A DNA stretch of 64,000 nucleotides from Arthrobacter sp. ISL-95 (GTDB taxonomy: Bacteria; Actinomycetota; Actinomycetes; Actinomycetales; Micrococcaceae). The stretch lies in NCBI RefSeq assembly GCF_018613695.1, contig NZ_JAGGPR010000008.1, positions 273,894 to 337,893 of the forward strand, written 5' to 3'. Below, piece after piece: positions 15,471 through 24,061 of the stretch (its first letter is position 1; each line of letters starts with the position of its first letter). The notes under the pieces were generated by a model. It did no database searches, was not told where the DNA came from, and was given only the letters and a program-made list of their open reading frames with translations. Made by a program: the position numbers and the translations under genes.

Positions 15471-17591
15471 ATGACGCCTGCCCCGACGCACCATGCCGCC
15501 CCGGCAGGCGGCTCCGGAACGTACCGGGATCAGTGGGGAATCCCGCAATTATGGGCCGATTCAGCCGATGAACTGGCCTTTTTGCAAGGGATGAACGCGG
15601 CCACAGACCGCTCCTGGCAGATCGAGTTGGAGCGATGGCGATCGGAAGGCCGCACGGCCGAGATCCTGGGTGCCGAAGCCGTACTCTGGGACCGTTTTGC
15701 CCGGCAAGCGCGGCTGGATGACACCGCGCGTCGCTGCTTTGAGAACCTCGACGCCGGCACTCAACGCTGGTGCGGACAGTACGTGGCAGGCGTCAACCAG
15801 GCGTTGACGGGCGGCAATCGGGGCGGACCCGAGTTTGAAGAATCCGGTTGCGAACCCGAGCCATGGAATCCGTGGACCCCGCTCGGCGTCTTCCTGGTGC
15901 ATCACATCCTCTTCTCCACGTTCCCCAACAAGCTGTTCAGGGCCCACGTGGCACGGACACTCGGCGACGACGCCGTGAACTTGTTCAGCATCGAAGCGCC
16001 CGTTTGGTCAGGCAGCAACGCGTGGGCCGCCCACGGCTCCACCACCGTCAGCGGCCTGCCACTGATTGCCGGCGACCCCCACCGCCTCATGGAACTTCCC
16101 GGCGTTTACCAGCAGATAAGACTGGCCTGCCCCGAGTTCGACGCGATCGGATTCGCGTTCCCCGGTGTTCCCGGCCTCCCCCATTTCGCCCACACCGGCA
16201 CCACCGCCTGGGCCATCACCAACGCCATGGCCGACTACCAGGACCTCTTCGTCGAGGAGTTGCGCCGGGTCAGCGATTTCGCCGGTGAGCGCATCGAGGC
16301 GCGCGGAGCGGAAGGCTGGGAACCCGTCGTCGTGAGTTCCGAAACCATCACCGTCCGCGGCGGTGAAGTGGTGTCCGTTGAGATTGTTGAAACCGCGCGC
16401 GGTCCGGTCATCTCTGAAACGCCCGACGGCGGCGCGCTGAGTTTGCGTTTCCCGGCCAGGGTTGAAGGGCGGCTGGGTTTCGAGGCCCTCCTGCCGTTGC
16501 TGCGAAGCCGGAGCGTTTCCGAGGTGGAAGCCGCGTTCGATGCGTGGGTGGAACCCGTCAACAGTGTGCTGGCCGCGGACGTTTCCGGGTCCGTCCGGCA
16601 TTTCGTTGCCGGGTTGGTACCCCAGCGGAATCCGGCCAACCGGCGATTGCCCGCTCCAGCTTTCTCCGTCCGCCACGAGTGGGAGGGACAGTACGTGGTC
16701 CTGCCCCGCACCGAGGTCAAGCAGTTTGCCGTGAGCGCAAACGACCGCCAAGCAGGCGGCGGTGATGCCGTAGCCATGGAGTTCGCGCCCGCGCACCGTG
16801 CCCTGCGGATCAGGGAGCTACTGGAATTGGCTCCCAAGCATCTGTCCGTGGACACCATGCAGGCCATCCATATGGACACCTTGCTGGGCCCGTGGCCGTT
16901 GTTCCGCTCTGTGCTCTCCGGCCTGGACGCCGAGGACCTGTCCAGGGAAGCCAAGGAGCTGCGTTCGCTGTTGTTGACATGGGCTGGCCTGATGGATGCA
17001 GGCAGCCACCAAGCCGCTGTCTTTGCAGCCTGGCGTGGTGCCATCGTCCAGCGCCTGGCACGGCATTCCGCGATGGCTCCCCTGAATGAGCCCACCGGGT
17101 ACTCGCCATTATTCGGGCCGTGGTTGTCCGTTGAATCCCGCATTGGCTTCGCCTTGGAGACCCTGCTGGTTCGTGGCTCCGAACTTGGCATCAGCGTAGG
17201 AGTGGAAGCTGCCGCAGCGCTTGAAGACGTCGCGTTGGAAGAGTCCATGCTGAACGGCGCGTCCTGGGGTGACCGGCATAAGCTTCTGGCCGTTCACGTC
17301 CTGCCCCGACCGCTGGCGTCATCGGCGCCCACTGCTGACCTCAGCGGGGACACCGGCTGTGTTCTGTGCACCGAGAGCCTCCCTGGCGTAGAAGACCGAA
17401 GCTTCCGTGGCCCCGTAGCCCGTTACGTCTGGGACCTGGCTGATCGGCGCAACAGCCGTTGGATCGTGCCTTTCGGCGCTTCCAGCACTCCGGGCCACCA
17501 ACACTTCTCCGATCAGCTCCCGCTCTGGGCCGAGGGGCAACTCGTCCCGGTGGTCACTAACTGGCCTGAGCTGACCAAAGACAATCCCTGA
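15471..17591 (+). CDS. Penicillin acylase family (Ntn-hydrolase) protein
   Basis: The 706-residue protein has the two-part layout of the S45 family. An alpha region (about 15-180) with YRDQWGIPQLWADSADELAF is followed by the self-cleavage site in VWSGSNAWAAHGS, where the serine becomes the N-terminal nucleophile of the beta chain. LIAGDPHRLMELPGVYQQ and TGTTAWAITNAMADYQDLF follow, as in cephalosporin and quorum-lactone acylases. No signal peptide is visible, unlike most periplasmic members, so it may act in the cytoplasm. The iron box 21 bases upstream and the siderophore-type neighbours suggest an amide substrate linked to siderophores, as PvdQ has in Pseudomonas. That link is inference. Confidence 0.83.
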   Translation: MTPAPTHHAAPAGGSGTYRDQWGIPQLWADSADELAFLQGMNAATDRSWQIELERWRSEGRTAEILGAEAVLWDRFARQARLDDTARRCFENLDAGTQRWCGQYVAGVNQALTGGNRGGPEFEESGCEPEPWNPWTPLGVFLVHHILFSTFPNKLFRAHVARTLGDDAVNLFSIEAPVWSGSNAWAAHGSTTVSGLPLIAGDPHRLMELPGVYQQIRLACPEFDAIGFAFPGVPGLPHFAHTGTTAWAITNAMADYQDLFVEELRRVSDFAGERIEARGAEGWEPVVVSSETITVRGGEVVSVEIVETARGPVISETPDGGALSLRFPARVEGRLGFEALLPLLRSRSVSEVEAAFDAWVEPVNSVLAADVSGSVRHFVAGLVPQRNPANRRLPAPAFSVRHEWEGQYVVLPRTEVKQFAVSANDRQAGGGDAVAMEFAPAHRALRIRELLELAPKHLSVDTMQAIHMDTLLGPWPLFRSVLSGLDAEDLSREAKELRSLLLTWAGLMDAGSHQAAVFAAWRGAIVQRLARHSAMAPLNEPTGYSPLFGPWLSVESRIGFALETLLVRGSELGISVGVEAAAALEDVALEESMLNGASWGDRHKLLAVHVLPRPLASSAPTADLSGDTGCVLCTESLPGVEDRSFRGPVARYVWDLADRRNSRWIVPFGASSTPGHQHFSDQLPLWAEGQLVPVVTNWPELTKDNP

Positions 17592-17659
17592 CCTGACCCG
17601 TTCCCCGCACTGCTCCAGCATTACTCCCGCATCAGACCCCATCAGCCCCGAAGGAAGCC

Positions 17660-18259
17660 ATGACCACCACCACCCAGGACTTCTCTGTCCGTACCACCAT
17701 CTACTCCGAAGACCTCGACGGATGGGGTGCGCTGCGACTTGTCCCGCTGGTTCCCGCTGAGGACATCGACCTCATCTTCGAATGGGTCACCCAGCCTCGT
17801 GCCAAGTTTTGGGGAATGACGGAGAACTCCAGGGAAGAAGTTCAAGGGATTTACGAATTCCTTGACTCGTTGGAGACCCACCACACGTTCCTGGCTCTGC
17901 TGGATGGCGAGCCGCTGGCCCTCTTCCAGACCTACGAGCCACTGCACGATCCCGTGGGGGAGGCCTACCCCGCCCGCGAGGCGGACATCGGCATGCACCT
18001 GCTCCTGGCCCCCGCCACACGGCCCATTCCGCATTTCACCCCGCGGCTGGGCACATCCCTGATCAAGTACATGTTCTCCTTGCCCGGGAAGGACCGGATT
18101 GTGGTGGAGCCGGACTCCCGCAATGCCAAGGCACTCCGCCGTCTGGAAGCGACGTGCTTTGAGCTTGGTCCCATCATTCAGCTCGCTGAGAAGGAAGCCC
18201 AGTTGGGGTTCCTGACGCGCGCAGGCTTCGATGAGATCCAGGAGCAGCAGTCACCGTAG
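17660..18259 (+). CDS. IucB/MbtK-like GNAT acyltransferase
   Basis: The 199-residue protein resembles the siderophore acyltransferases IucB, AlcB and MbtK, which acylate hydroxylamines or lysines. Typical points are LIFEWVTQPRAKFWGM, the FQTYEPLHDPVGEAYP segment and the C-terminal RIVVEPDSRNAKALRRLEA, which corresponds to the acyl-CoA site in this family. It follows the penicillin-acylase-family gene by 68 bases on the same strand and is probably co-transcribed. No siderophore synthetase is present in the window, so it may serve a pathway encoded elsewhere. Confidence 0.8.
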   Translation: MTTTTQDFSVRTTIYSEDLDGWGALRLVPLVPAEDIDLIFEWVTQPRAKFWGMTENSREEVQGIYEFLDSLETHHTFLALLDGEPLALFQTYEPLHDPVGEAYPAREADIGMHLLLAPATRPIPHFTPRLGTSLIKYMFSLPGKDRIVVEPDSRNAKALRRLEATCFELGPIIQLAEKEAQLGFLTRAGFDEIQEQQSP

Positions 18260-18270
18260 CCACCTCTGAA

Positions 18271-18314
18271 AAGCGAAGTGCCGCCGGCGCCCCCAACATG
18301 CCGGTGGCACGCTT
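18271..18314. terminator. Bidirectional hairpin between the acyltransferase and ykoC-like gene
   Basis: The arms AAGCG..GTGCCGCCGGC and GCCGGTGGCACGCTT pair with one G-T and a small bulge. The hairpin lies between two convergent genes. Confidence 0.5.
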
Positions 18315-18343
18315 GGTGCCCAGCTCGCCAGCGCCCTACAGCG

Positions 18344-19138
18344 CTAGCGCCAGACGAAGCTCCAGGTTCCCGCTCCCACGGCCGTCAACACCGCAGCTGC
18401 TGCGATGACAAGTCCGCCGAGGACCACCCACACGTCCAGCATCGAGTATGTGGATTCACGTGCCCACGTCCGTTGTCCGCCGCCGAAACCGCGCGCTTCC
18501 ATGGTCACTGCCAGCCGGGAAGCCCTCCTCACGGCCTGAACCAAGAGACCGAAGCTCTGGCCCAGCGTGGCTTTCAGCCGTTGGAACGGGCTGCCTTGGG
18601 AACCCACTCCGCGCGCACGGCGGGCCATGCCGATAGTCTGCCACTCCTCAGCCATAAGCCCCACCAGCCTCATCGCGGCGAGGGAGCCCAGGACAAACCG
18701 GTGCGGCAGCTTTGCCTTCTGCGCCAAGGCATCAGCCAAGTCGGTGGGATCGGTGCAGGTCATCAGCAAAATGGCCGGCAACGCAATCGCCAAACCGCGC
18801 AGCATGAAACCGAGCCCCAGCTCAAGGGAACCTTCGCTGATGGACCAGAGTCCAACGTCGAGCAGTACAGCGCCACTGTCCGCGGCCACAATCGCAGTGC
18901 TCCAGCCGCCGAACGCTGCCGCGATAATCAGGGGCCAGGCCCGCTGCCACAGAAGCCTCAGCGTGAGGCCGGCCAGAGGGAAGAGCGCCAGTTCCGCAAG
19001 GAGCGCTGTGGAGGCCGAGACCCAGTCGATGGACAGGGCCAGCACCAGGGAAATAAGGAAGACGGACACGAACTTAACCAAAGGGTTGGCTTTGGTCAGG
19101 AGTGCATGGTTTCCGCGAATATTGAGCGCATCCCTCAT
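18344..19138 (-). CDS. ykoC: ECF transporter transmembrane component (YkoC/EcfT)
   Basis: The 264-residue integral membrane protein has about five membrane segments and the coupling helix motifs ARRARGVG and TMEARGFGGG, the paired Ala-Arg-Gly signatures of EcfT/CbiQ. These motifs connect the ATPases to the substrate-binding S component. It overlaps the ATPase gene by four bases and is the last gene of a TPP-riboswitch operon. It should form the energising module for import of a thiamin precursor. Confidence 0.87.
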   Translation of the reverse strand: MRDALNIRGNHALLTKANPLVKFVSVFLISLVLALSIDWVSASTALLAELALFPLAGLTLRLLWQRAWPLIIAAAFGGWSTAIVAADSGAVLLDVGLWSISEGSLELGLGFMLRGLAIALPAILLMTCTDPTDLADALAQKAKLPHRFVLGSLAAMRLVGLMAEEWQTIGMARRARGVGSQGSPFQRLKATLGQSFGLLVQAVRRASRLAVTMEARGFGGGQRTWARESTYSMLDVWVVLGGLVIAAAAVLTAVGAGTWSFVWR

Positions 19139-20715
19139 GCTGCACCGGCTTCCTGGTGCGTGGCTTCACCCTGTTGGACGGGGCCGAGCCGCAGTTCCGT
19201 TCCGCCGAGTACGGCACTGAATTCCTGATCGTGGGTCACCGAGACCACCGCGGTTCCGGCGTCCAGCAACTCTGAAAGGAACGACGCCAATTCCGCCCAG
19301 GTATTGGCGTCCTGGCCGAACGTTGGCTCGTCAAGGACAAGCACTTTCGGGTGAGCCGCGAGCACTGTGGCTACCGAAAGCCGCCGCTTCTCCCCGCCGG
19401 ACAACGTGTACGGGTTGGCATCCACCAGATGCGTCAGCCGCAACCGCTCCAGCAGTTCGTCCACTCGGTCCTCGCCATGGCCCAAATGCTTGGGACCAAA
19501 CATGAGCTCATCCATGACGTTGCCTGTAACGAACTGGTGCTCAGGTTCCTGGAACACCGTGCCGATGCGGGAAATCAACTGCTCGGCTTTCCACTTGTAC
19601 GGGTCAATGCCAGCGCCCTTGGAAAGGTCGACGGCGGCACTCACCTTGCCGTCCACCGGCGCTAGAAGGCCAGCCAACGTGAGCGCGAAAGTGGACTTGC
19701 CGGCACCGTTCGGGCCCGTGATGGTCAGTGCCTGGCCGGCCCTGACCTGTGCACTGATGCCCGTTTGAACCGGCACGGGAGGGATGGTCTTGAAGCCCTT
19801 GCGTCGTGGCTTTTCCCGGGAAACGGCTAGGTCCTGCGCCGCGAGGAGGAGCTGCGCGGTGTGGGGCTCGTTCCGCCGTTCGCGGGTTGCCGGGACGTAC
19901 CCCGGCACCCAGACGCCGGCTGACATCAGCATGGTGCGGGCTTCTGAAAGAACCTGATCCGGCGGCCCGTCCAAGAGCACGCCACCCGTTCCCGAGCCGC
20001 CAGTACCCGGCGCCGCCGAGCCCGGCTGCAGGACCACGATCCGGTCCACAAGGTCCTTCCACACGGACACGCGGTGTTCCACCACAACAAGCGTGGCGCC
20101 GGTCTTGTCCAGACACCGGCCTACCGCGTCACGGACCTCCAGCACCCCTGCCGGATCCAGGTTGGCTGTTGGTTCGTCCAGCAGGATCAGACCGGGTTGC
20201 ATCGCCAAAATACCGGCCAGTGCAAGGCGCTGTTTCTGGCCTCCGGAGAGTGCCGCCGTCGGGTGATCCAACGCCAGACCGCCGCCGGCAGCGGTACGCA
20301 ACCCGACGTCGTCGAGCGCTTCATGGACACGCGACCAAATTTCATCCCGGGGCACGGCAAGGTTCTCGGCGCCAAAGGCAACATCGTCCCCAACCCGGGA
20401 CAAGACCACCTGCGTTTCGGGGTCCTGCTGCATCAATCCTGCGCAGCCAAGGTGCTCACGGGGCGCGACGCCGTCAATCAGCAGCGAGCCGGTCTCATCC
20501 GAGTCGTCTTCCTCATCCCCCAGCACCCCGGCGAGGGCATGCAGGAGCGTGGACTTGCCGGCACCGGAAGGGCCCAGCAGCAGCACACGCTCCCCCGGTT
20601 CAATCCGAAGATCGAGGCCCTGAACGGCGGCTTGGGCCCGGCCGGCATGCCGCCACCCCCAGCCGTCGGCTGAGATGGCAGCGGGCCGCACCATGCCGCT
20701 TTGCGTGGCCGACAT
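19135..20715 (-). CDS. ykoD: Tandem ABC ATPase of an ECF thiamin-precursor transporter (YkoD)
   Basis: The 526-residue protein joins two ABC ATPase domains. Domain 1 has Walker A GPSGAGKST, signature LSGGQKQRLAL and Walker B LILLDEPTANLD. Domain 2 (from about 300) has GPNGAGKST, LSGGEKRRLSV and VLVLDEPTFGQD. This fused two-domain form is characteristic of YkoD. The ATG at 20713-20715 overlaps the stop of the S-component gene (TGATG). An open frame extends 60 codons upstream inside that gene but carries no homology. Confidence 0.88.
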   Translation of the reverse strand: MSATQSGMVRPAAISADGWGWRHAGRAQAAVQGLDLRIEPGERVLLLGPSGAGKSTLLHALAGVLGDEEDDSDETGSLLIDGVAPREHLGCAGLMQQDPETQVVLSRVGDDVAFGAENLAVPRDEIWSRVHEALDDVGLRTAAGGGLALDHPTAALSGGQKQRLALAGILAMQPGLILLDEPTANLDPAGVLEVRDAVGRCLDKTGATLVVVEHRVSVWKDLVDRIVVLQPGSAAPGTGGSGTGGVLLDGPPDQVLSEARTMLMSAGVWVPGYVPATRERRNEPHTAQLLLAAQDLAVSREKPRRKGFKTIPPVPVQTGISAQVRAGQALTITGPNGAGKSTFALTLAGLLAPVDGKVSAAVDLSKGAGIDPYKWKAEQLISRIGTVFQEPEHQFVTGNVMDELMFGPKHLGHGEDRVDELLERLRLTHLVDANPYTLSGGEKRRLSVATVLAAHPKVLVLDEPTFGQDANTWAELASFLSELLDAGTAVVSVTHDQEFSAVLGGTELRLGPVQQGEATHQEAGAA

Positions 20716-21335
20716 CAGTTGAAGACTGGCTCCGAAGCGGCCTTGCGGGAGGCGAAGGAGCTCAGTACACCGGTCTTGGCCAGGCCTCGCGTCGCAACCC
20801 AGGAGATGGCACCCGCGATGATCGCGCCGGAAATCGTGGTGAAGGTGATGTACGCCAGCTTGTCCACGGCTTCGTAGGCGATGTTCCAGCCCCACGGCAG
20901 GAAGGAGTCGTTCAAGCCGCAGAAGAGCCCCGCACCGGCGCCCGCGAGGAACGCCGTGGGCAGGTTGAACTTCTTGTACCGGAAGGCGGCAAAGATGAGC
21001 TCGGCGCCCAGACCCTGCAGAATGCCGGAGATGAGCACGGTAGTGCCGTACTGCGAACCCATGATCAGTTCGCCCGTGGCTGCCACAGCTTCACAGAACA
21101 GTGCGGCACCCGGCTTGCGGATAATAAGCATGCCCAGGACCGCCGGGATCATCCAGCCGCCGGCGATCAGGCCGGTGAGCGGCGGATACGTCGCATTCAT
21201 GGGGATGGACACCAGCGCCGCGCCCTGGGACCATGCCCAGAAAATCACGCCGCCGGCAATGGCGATCAAAGCCGCCACAACAATGTCTACAACACGCCAG
21301 TTATAACTGGTCTTCTTCACGTTTACCGTGGTCAT
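20715..21335 (-). CDS. ykoE: ECF transporter S component (YkoE, hydroxymethylpyrimidine/thiamin type)
   Basis: The 206-residue membrane protein has about six hydrophobic segments. It has YkoE features such as MNATYPPLTGLIAGGWMIPA, GELIMGSQYGTTVLISGILQG and GAGLFCGLNDSFLPWGWN. S components bind the vitamin or precursor outside the cell. The start is set by AGGAGG seven bases upstream of the ATG at 21333-21335. A TPP riboswitch in the leader makes hydroxymethylpyrimidine or thiamin the likely substrate. Confidence 0.88.
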   Translation of the reverse strand: MTTVNVKKTSYNWRVVDIVVAALIAIAGGVIFWAWSQGAALVSIPMNATYPPLTGLIAGGWMIPAVLGMLIIRKPGAALFCEAVAATGELIMGSQYGTTVLISGILQGLGAELIFAAFRYKKFNLPTAFLAGAGAGLFCGLNDSFLPWGWNIAYEAVDKLAYITFTTISGAIIAGAISWVATRGLAKTGVLSSFASRKAASEPVFN

Positions 21336-21423
21336 TTTCTGCCTCCTGAGGTTACAGGAGGGGAAAGTGCTCCCCGGAATCCAAGTGGCCTGCGCCATCC
21401 GGATCCGGACACTCTGAGAAGCT

Positions 21424-21541
21424 CGACTCCCTTGCGCCGGTACTAACCGGATCAGGTTCGAGGGTCTGCGGCTGTCCGCACTCTCAGCGCCCTCGCGTCT
21501 CCTGCATCTCTGCAGAGTCCGACGGCGGCGCTCCCCTGTCG
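21424..21541 (-). promoter_or_regulatory. TPP riboswitch (THI box)
   Basis: Read on the minus strand, the leader contains AGGGGAGCGCC, then GGGCGCTGAGAGTGCGG, then GACCCTCGAACCTGATC, then GGTTAGTACCGGCG and AAGGGAGTCG. These are the conserved blocks of the thiamin-pyrophosphate aptamer, with P1 formed by CGAC (21538-21541) and GTCG (21424-21427). The P3 arm carries an extra helix (about 21495-21525). It precedes ykoE by 89 bases and should switch off the ykoEDC operon when thiamin pyrophosphate is plentiful. Confidence 0.93.
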
Positions 21542-21778
21542 TTATCAAATCTGCCCTGATGGGCTGGTTCAGTTTACACCTCAGTCTGCGGCGGGTGCTG
21601 GTCCGTTGCCGGCATGCGGTCACAATCGGCCGTGGTGGTGTGCGTTGCGTGGCGCCCGTGTGCGTTGCGAGGCCTGCTCTACGCCCTCCACCCCCGTTTT
21701 GCCACGCTCACCAGGCCCCACAACCAGAACCTGAGAGAATGAACCAGCAGACTTCACCGCGGCAAAGGGGCACATTTC
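21542..21778. other. Divergent intergenic region between ykoE leader and NUDIX gene
   Basis: Both promoters should lie here. A short direct repeat, GTGTGCGTTGCG, occurs twice (about 21638 and 21658), 20 bases apart. I see no gene. Confidence 0.4.
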
Positions 21779-22456
21779 ATGACAGACCTTCCCACCACTG
21801 ACATCACTGTGCCCCAACCACGTTTAGCCGCCAGCGTCATCCTGCTCCGTGATGCCTCGGACGGGCTCGAAGCCTTCGTCCAGCACAGGGTCAGCACCAT
21901 GGACTTCGCTGCCGGCATGGTGGTCTTCCCGGGAGGACGCGTGGACTCCACGGACGGGTCCGGGTGGGACTACCCCGAGGAGCTGCTTGAACGTCACGCG
22001 GCAGACTGGAACCAGAGCTCCATCGGCGCGGAGCCGGGCAAAGCAGCGAGAAACGCCGGGACAATCCTCACTGCAGCCATCCGCGAGGTCCAGGAAGAGG
22101 CCGGGCTCACCATCGAGGCCTCCCACCTCCGCCCGTGGGCCAACTGGATCACCCCAACAGACATGCCCAAGCGCTTCGACACCTACTTCTACATTGCCAA
22201 GCCCTCTCCGGGAGCTACTCCCCAACACCAAACCACTGAGGCCTGGCAATCACTGTGGATGCCCGTGGCAGAGATTCTTGCAGCGGAAGCGGCCGGCTCT
22301 TTGAAGCTGATGCCTCCCACGTATTACCTGCTCAAGGAGATTGCCGGGTTCCGAACAGTAGACGAAGTTTGGTTGACCCAACACCACGTTGTTCCTGTAC
22401 TGGCGCCGGTTGGTTCCATGGCTGCGTTCCTCAAGGAGCGGGAAAACCGCCGCTAA
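21779..22456 (+). CDS. NUDIX hydrolase
   Basis: The 225-residue protein has a NUDIX fold. The Nudix box is split by an insertion of roughly 45 residues: FPGGRVDS comes first and the catalytic helix AAIREVQEEAGL follows much later. This interrupted box is seen in NUDT19/RP2-like and coenzyme-A-type NUDIX proteins. Metal-binding glutamates of REVQEEAGL are intact, so it should hydrolyse a nucleoside diphosphate derivative. The substrate cannot be named. The start has GGGGCAC upstream, a weak ribosome site. Confidence 0.85.
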   Translation: MTDLPTTDITVPQPRLAASVILLRDASDGLEAFVQHRVSTMDFAAGMVVFPGGRVDSTDGSGWDYPEELLERHAADWNQSSIGAEPGKAARNAGTILTAAIREVQEEAGLTIEASHLRPWANWITPTDMPKRFDTYFYIAKPSPGATPQHQTTEAWQSLWMPVAEILAAEAAGSLKLMPPTYYLLKEIAGFRTVDEVWLTQHHVVPVLAPVGSMAAFLKERENRR

Positions 22457-22491
22457 CGCTTGAGCAGACCTTAGCCAGCTAGGCTGGGAGC

Positions 22492-22752
22492 ATGAATCTC
22501 TTCTTCAAGCTGATCGGTGCCGGAGTGAGCCTCGGAGCAGGCTTTGTGGGCACCAAACTCGTCAACAAGGGCTGGGAAAAGGCCACGGGCAACAAGCCAC
22601 CCCTGGGTAATGACGACATGGAGGCCAGCCTGCGTTCGGCATTGACCTTCGCACTGATCTCCGCTTTCGTCAGCACGCTTATTCAGGTTCTGGCGAGCCG
22701 CGGCACCCAGCGTGCCATCTCGCGCTTCGCCAAGAGCCACGACATCGTCTAG
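22492..22752 (+). CDS. DUF4235 small membrane protein
   Basis: The 86-residue protein has two hydrophobic segments (LFFKLIGAGVSLGAGFVGTK and SALTFALISAFVSTLIQVLA) joined by a polar linker with KGWEKATG, matching the actinobacterial DUF4235 family. It is probably an inner-membrane protein of unknown function. It lies 35 bases after the NUDIX gene and ends before a strong bidirectional hairpin. Confidence 0.83.
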   Translation: MNLFFKLIGAGVSLGAGFVGTKLVNKGWEKATGNKPPLGNDDMEASLRSALTFALISAFVSTLIQVLASRGTQRAISRFAKSHDIV

Positions 22753-22765
22753 GCATCCGCCGAAG

Positions 22766-22835
22766 AAGCAACGCCGGAGTCACTTCTGGCCCATTCCGAT
22801 TGGGTTTAGGGGCCAGAAGTGACCCCGCGTTGCTT
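22766..22835. terminator. Composite bidirectional hairpin
   Basis: The inner stem is GTCACTTCTGGCCC (22779-22792) with its complement (about 22810-22823). The outer stem is AAGCAACGC (22766-22774) with GCGTTGCTT (22827-22835). It separates convergent DUF4235 and mnhG genes, and its right edge touches the mnhG stop. Confidence 0.8.
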
Positions 22836-23224
22836 TAACGTTCCGACGGTTCCTGGCCGGCAGCCGCCCTTTGGACCACGGCCTCCAGTTCATCCTTGGT
22901 GAGCTTCTCGCGGTGTCCATGCTTGGTGCGGTAGGCGGAGCGGCCAACCATGTGGGCGGACACGGGTGCTGTGAGAAGCTGGAAAATCCAAGCCACCAAC
23001 AGAACCGGCCACACCCACCAGGTCCGCATCTGGAGTCCTATCGCGGCCAGCATGAGGAACAACCCCAGGACCTGCGGCTTGGTGGCTGCGTGCATGCGGC
23101 TCATGAGGTCCGGAAATCTCAACAAGCCAATGGCTGCGCCAAGGGACATTAGCGCCCCCACCACCAGGAATACTGCGGTGACAGCATCGATCACGGCATC
23201 AAGGCCGGCGGCGTCAGGACTCAT
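22835..23224 (-). CDS. mnhG: Mrp Na+/H+ antiporter subunit G
   Basis: The 129-residue membrane protein has three hydrophobic segments and the MnhG motif LGAAIGLLRFPDLMSRMHAATKPQVLG. MnhG is one of the small subunits of the multi-subunit Mrp antiporter, which exchanges Na+ for H+ across the cytoplasmic membrane. Here it has a hydrophilic C-terminal tail of about 30 residues. It is the last gene of the operon and overlaps mnhF by eleven bases. Confidence 0.92.
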   Translation of the reverse strand: MSPDAAGLDAVIDAVTAVFLVVGALMSLGAAIGLLRFPDLMSRMHAATKPQVLGLFLMLAAIGLQMRTWWVWPVLLVAWIFQLLTAPVSAHMVGRSAYRTKHGHREKLTKDELEAVVQRAAAGQEPSER

Positions 23225-23492
23225 TGCTCTGTTCCCTCCGCTCGGCGACGAACCGGGCTACAGTCACCGAGCCAATGAACCCGATCACCGCCAGGGCTAC
23301 CAGCAGCATCAGGTTGTTCAGATGCTTGTTTAAAGCCATGTCGATTGCCAGGGCGGCACCCAGGATGGCGAGCAGTACATCCGATGCCAGAACACGATCC
23401 AGAAGGGACGGACCGATCGCGATTCGGACAATCGCACCAGCGGCGGCCAGACTGAGGATCACGGCGGTAACCACCAGGACTACTTCCTTCAC
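23214..23492 (-). CDS. mnhF: Mrp Na+/H+ antiporter subunit F
   Basis: The 92-residue protein has three membrane segments and the MnhF pattern RIAIGPSLLDRVLASDVL. It is a small structural subunit of the Mrp complex. Its start overlaps mnhE by four bases (ATGA) and its end overlaps mnhG. Confidence 0.92.
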   Translation of the reverse strand: MKEVVLVVTAVILSLAAAGAIVRIAIGPSLLDRVLASDVLLAILGAALAIDMALNKHLNNLMLLVALAVIGFIGSVTVARFVAERREQSNES

Positions 23493-24055
23493 AGCGCAGC
23501 CCCTTCCAGCCCCGGACGTTGTTCGGCTTTGAGTGCCTCGACTTCTTCGCGTGTACCCATAATGCGGATCAGTCCTGCTTCAATGTGTTGGGTTTCCTGA
23601 CGAATTTTGTCGATGTCCGCCTCTTCATAAATGTTGAGTGCGTGCAGATACAGCGTGGAAGTGGAGCGGTCCACCTCCACCACCAAGGAGCCTGGGATCA
23701 GCGAGATTACATGACCGGTAGCGGTCACCATGAGGTCGGAATGGCTCCGCAACGGAACGGCGACGACGGCGCTGCGAACCTTGGGTCCTTTGGCTACTGC
23801 CAGATACAGCACCAGGAAGCTCGCTGCCACCACTTTGGCGAGGAACATCAAGGCAAAAGGTATGGCGCGCAGGATGTTGAACCTGCCGCTGAGCTCCACG
23901 GGCGGAAGGTAGAAGAACTTGGCCACGAGCACGGCAATCAGGGCACCGAACAGGAGGTTGCCCGGACTGAAGTCCCGCCACAACGCACCCCACACAATCA
24001 CCAACCAGATGAGCAGTGGCAGTTCAGTGCGGAACGAGATCGGTTTACGGCTCAT
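23489..24055 (-). CDS. mnhE: Mrp Na+/H+ antiporter subunit E
   Basis: The 188-residue protein has two N-terminal membrane segments and a cytoplasmic domain with VTATGHVISLIPGSLVVEVD and LYLHALNIYEEADI, typical of MnhE. It sits between mnhD (six-base gap) and mnhF (four-base overlap) in the usual gene order. Confidence 0.92.
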   Translation of the reverse strand: MSRKPISFRTELPLLIWLVIVWGALWRDFSPGNLLFGALIAVLVAKFFYLPPVELSGRFNILRAIPFALMFLAKVVAASFLVLYLAVAKGPKVRSAVVAVPLRSHSDLMVTATGHVISLIPGSLVVEVDRSTSTLYLHALNIYEEADIDKIRQETQHIEAGLIRIMGTREEVEALKAEQRPGLEGAAL

Positions 24056-24061
24056 TTGGCA

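Noticed and set aside
20716-20895. Longer ykoD starting at 20895
   Set aside because: The extra 60 residues lie within ykoE in another frame; the ATG at 20715 overlaps the ykoE stop as expected.
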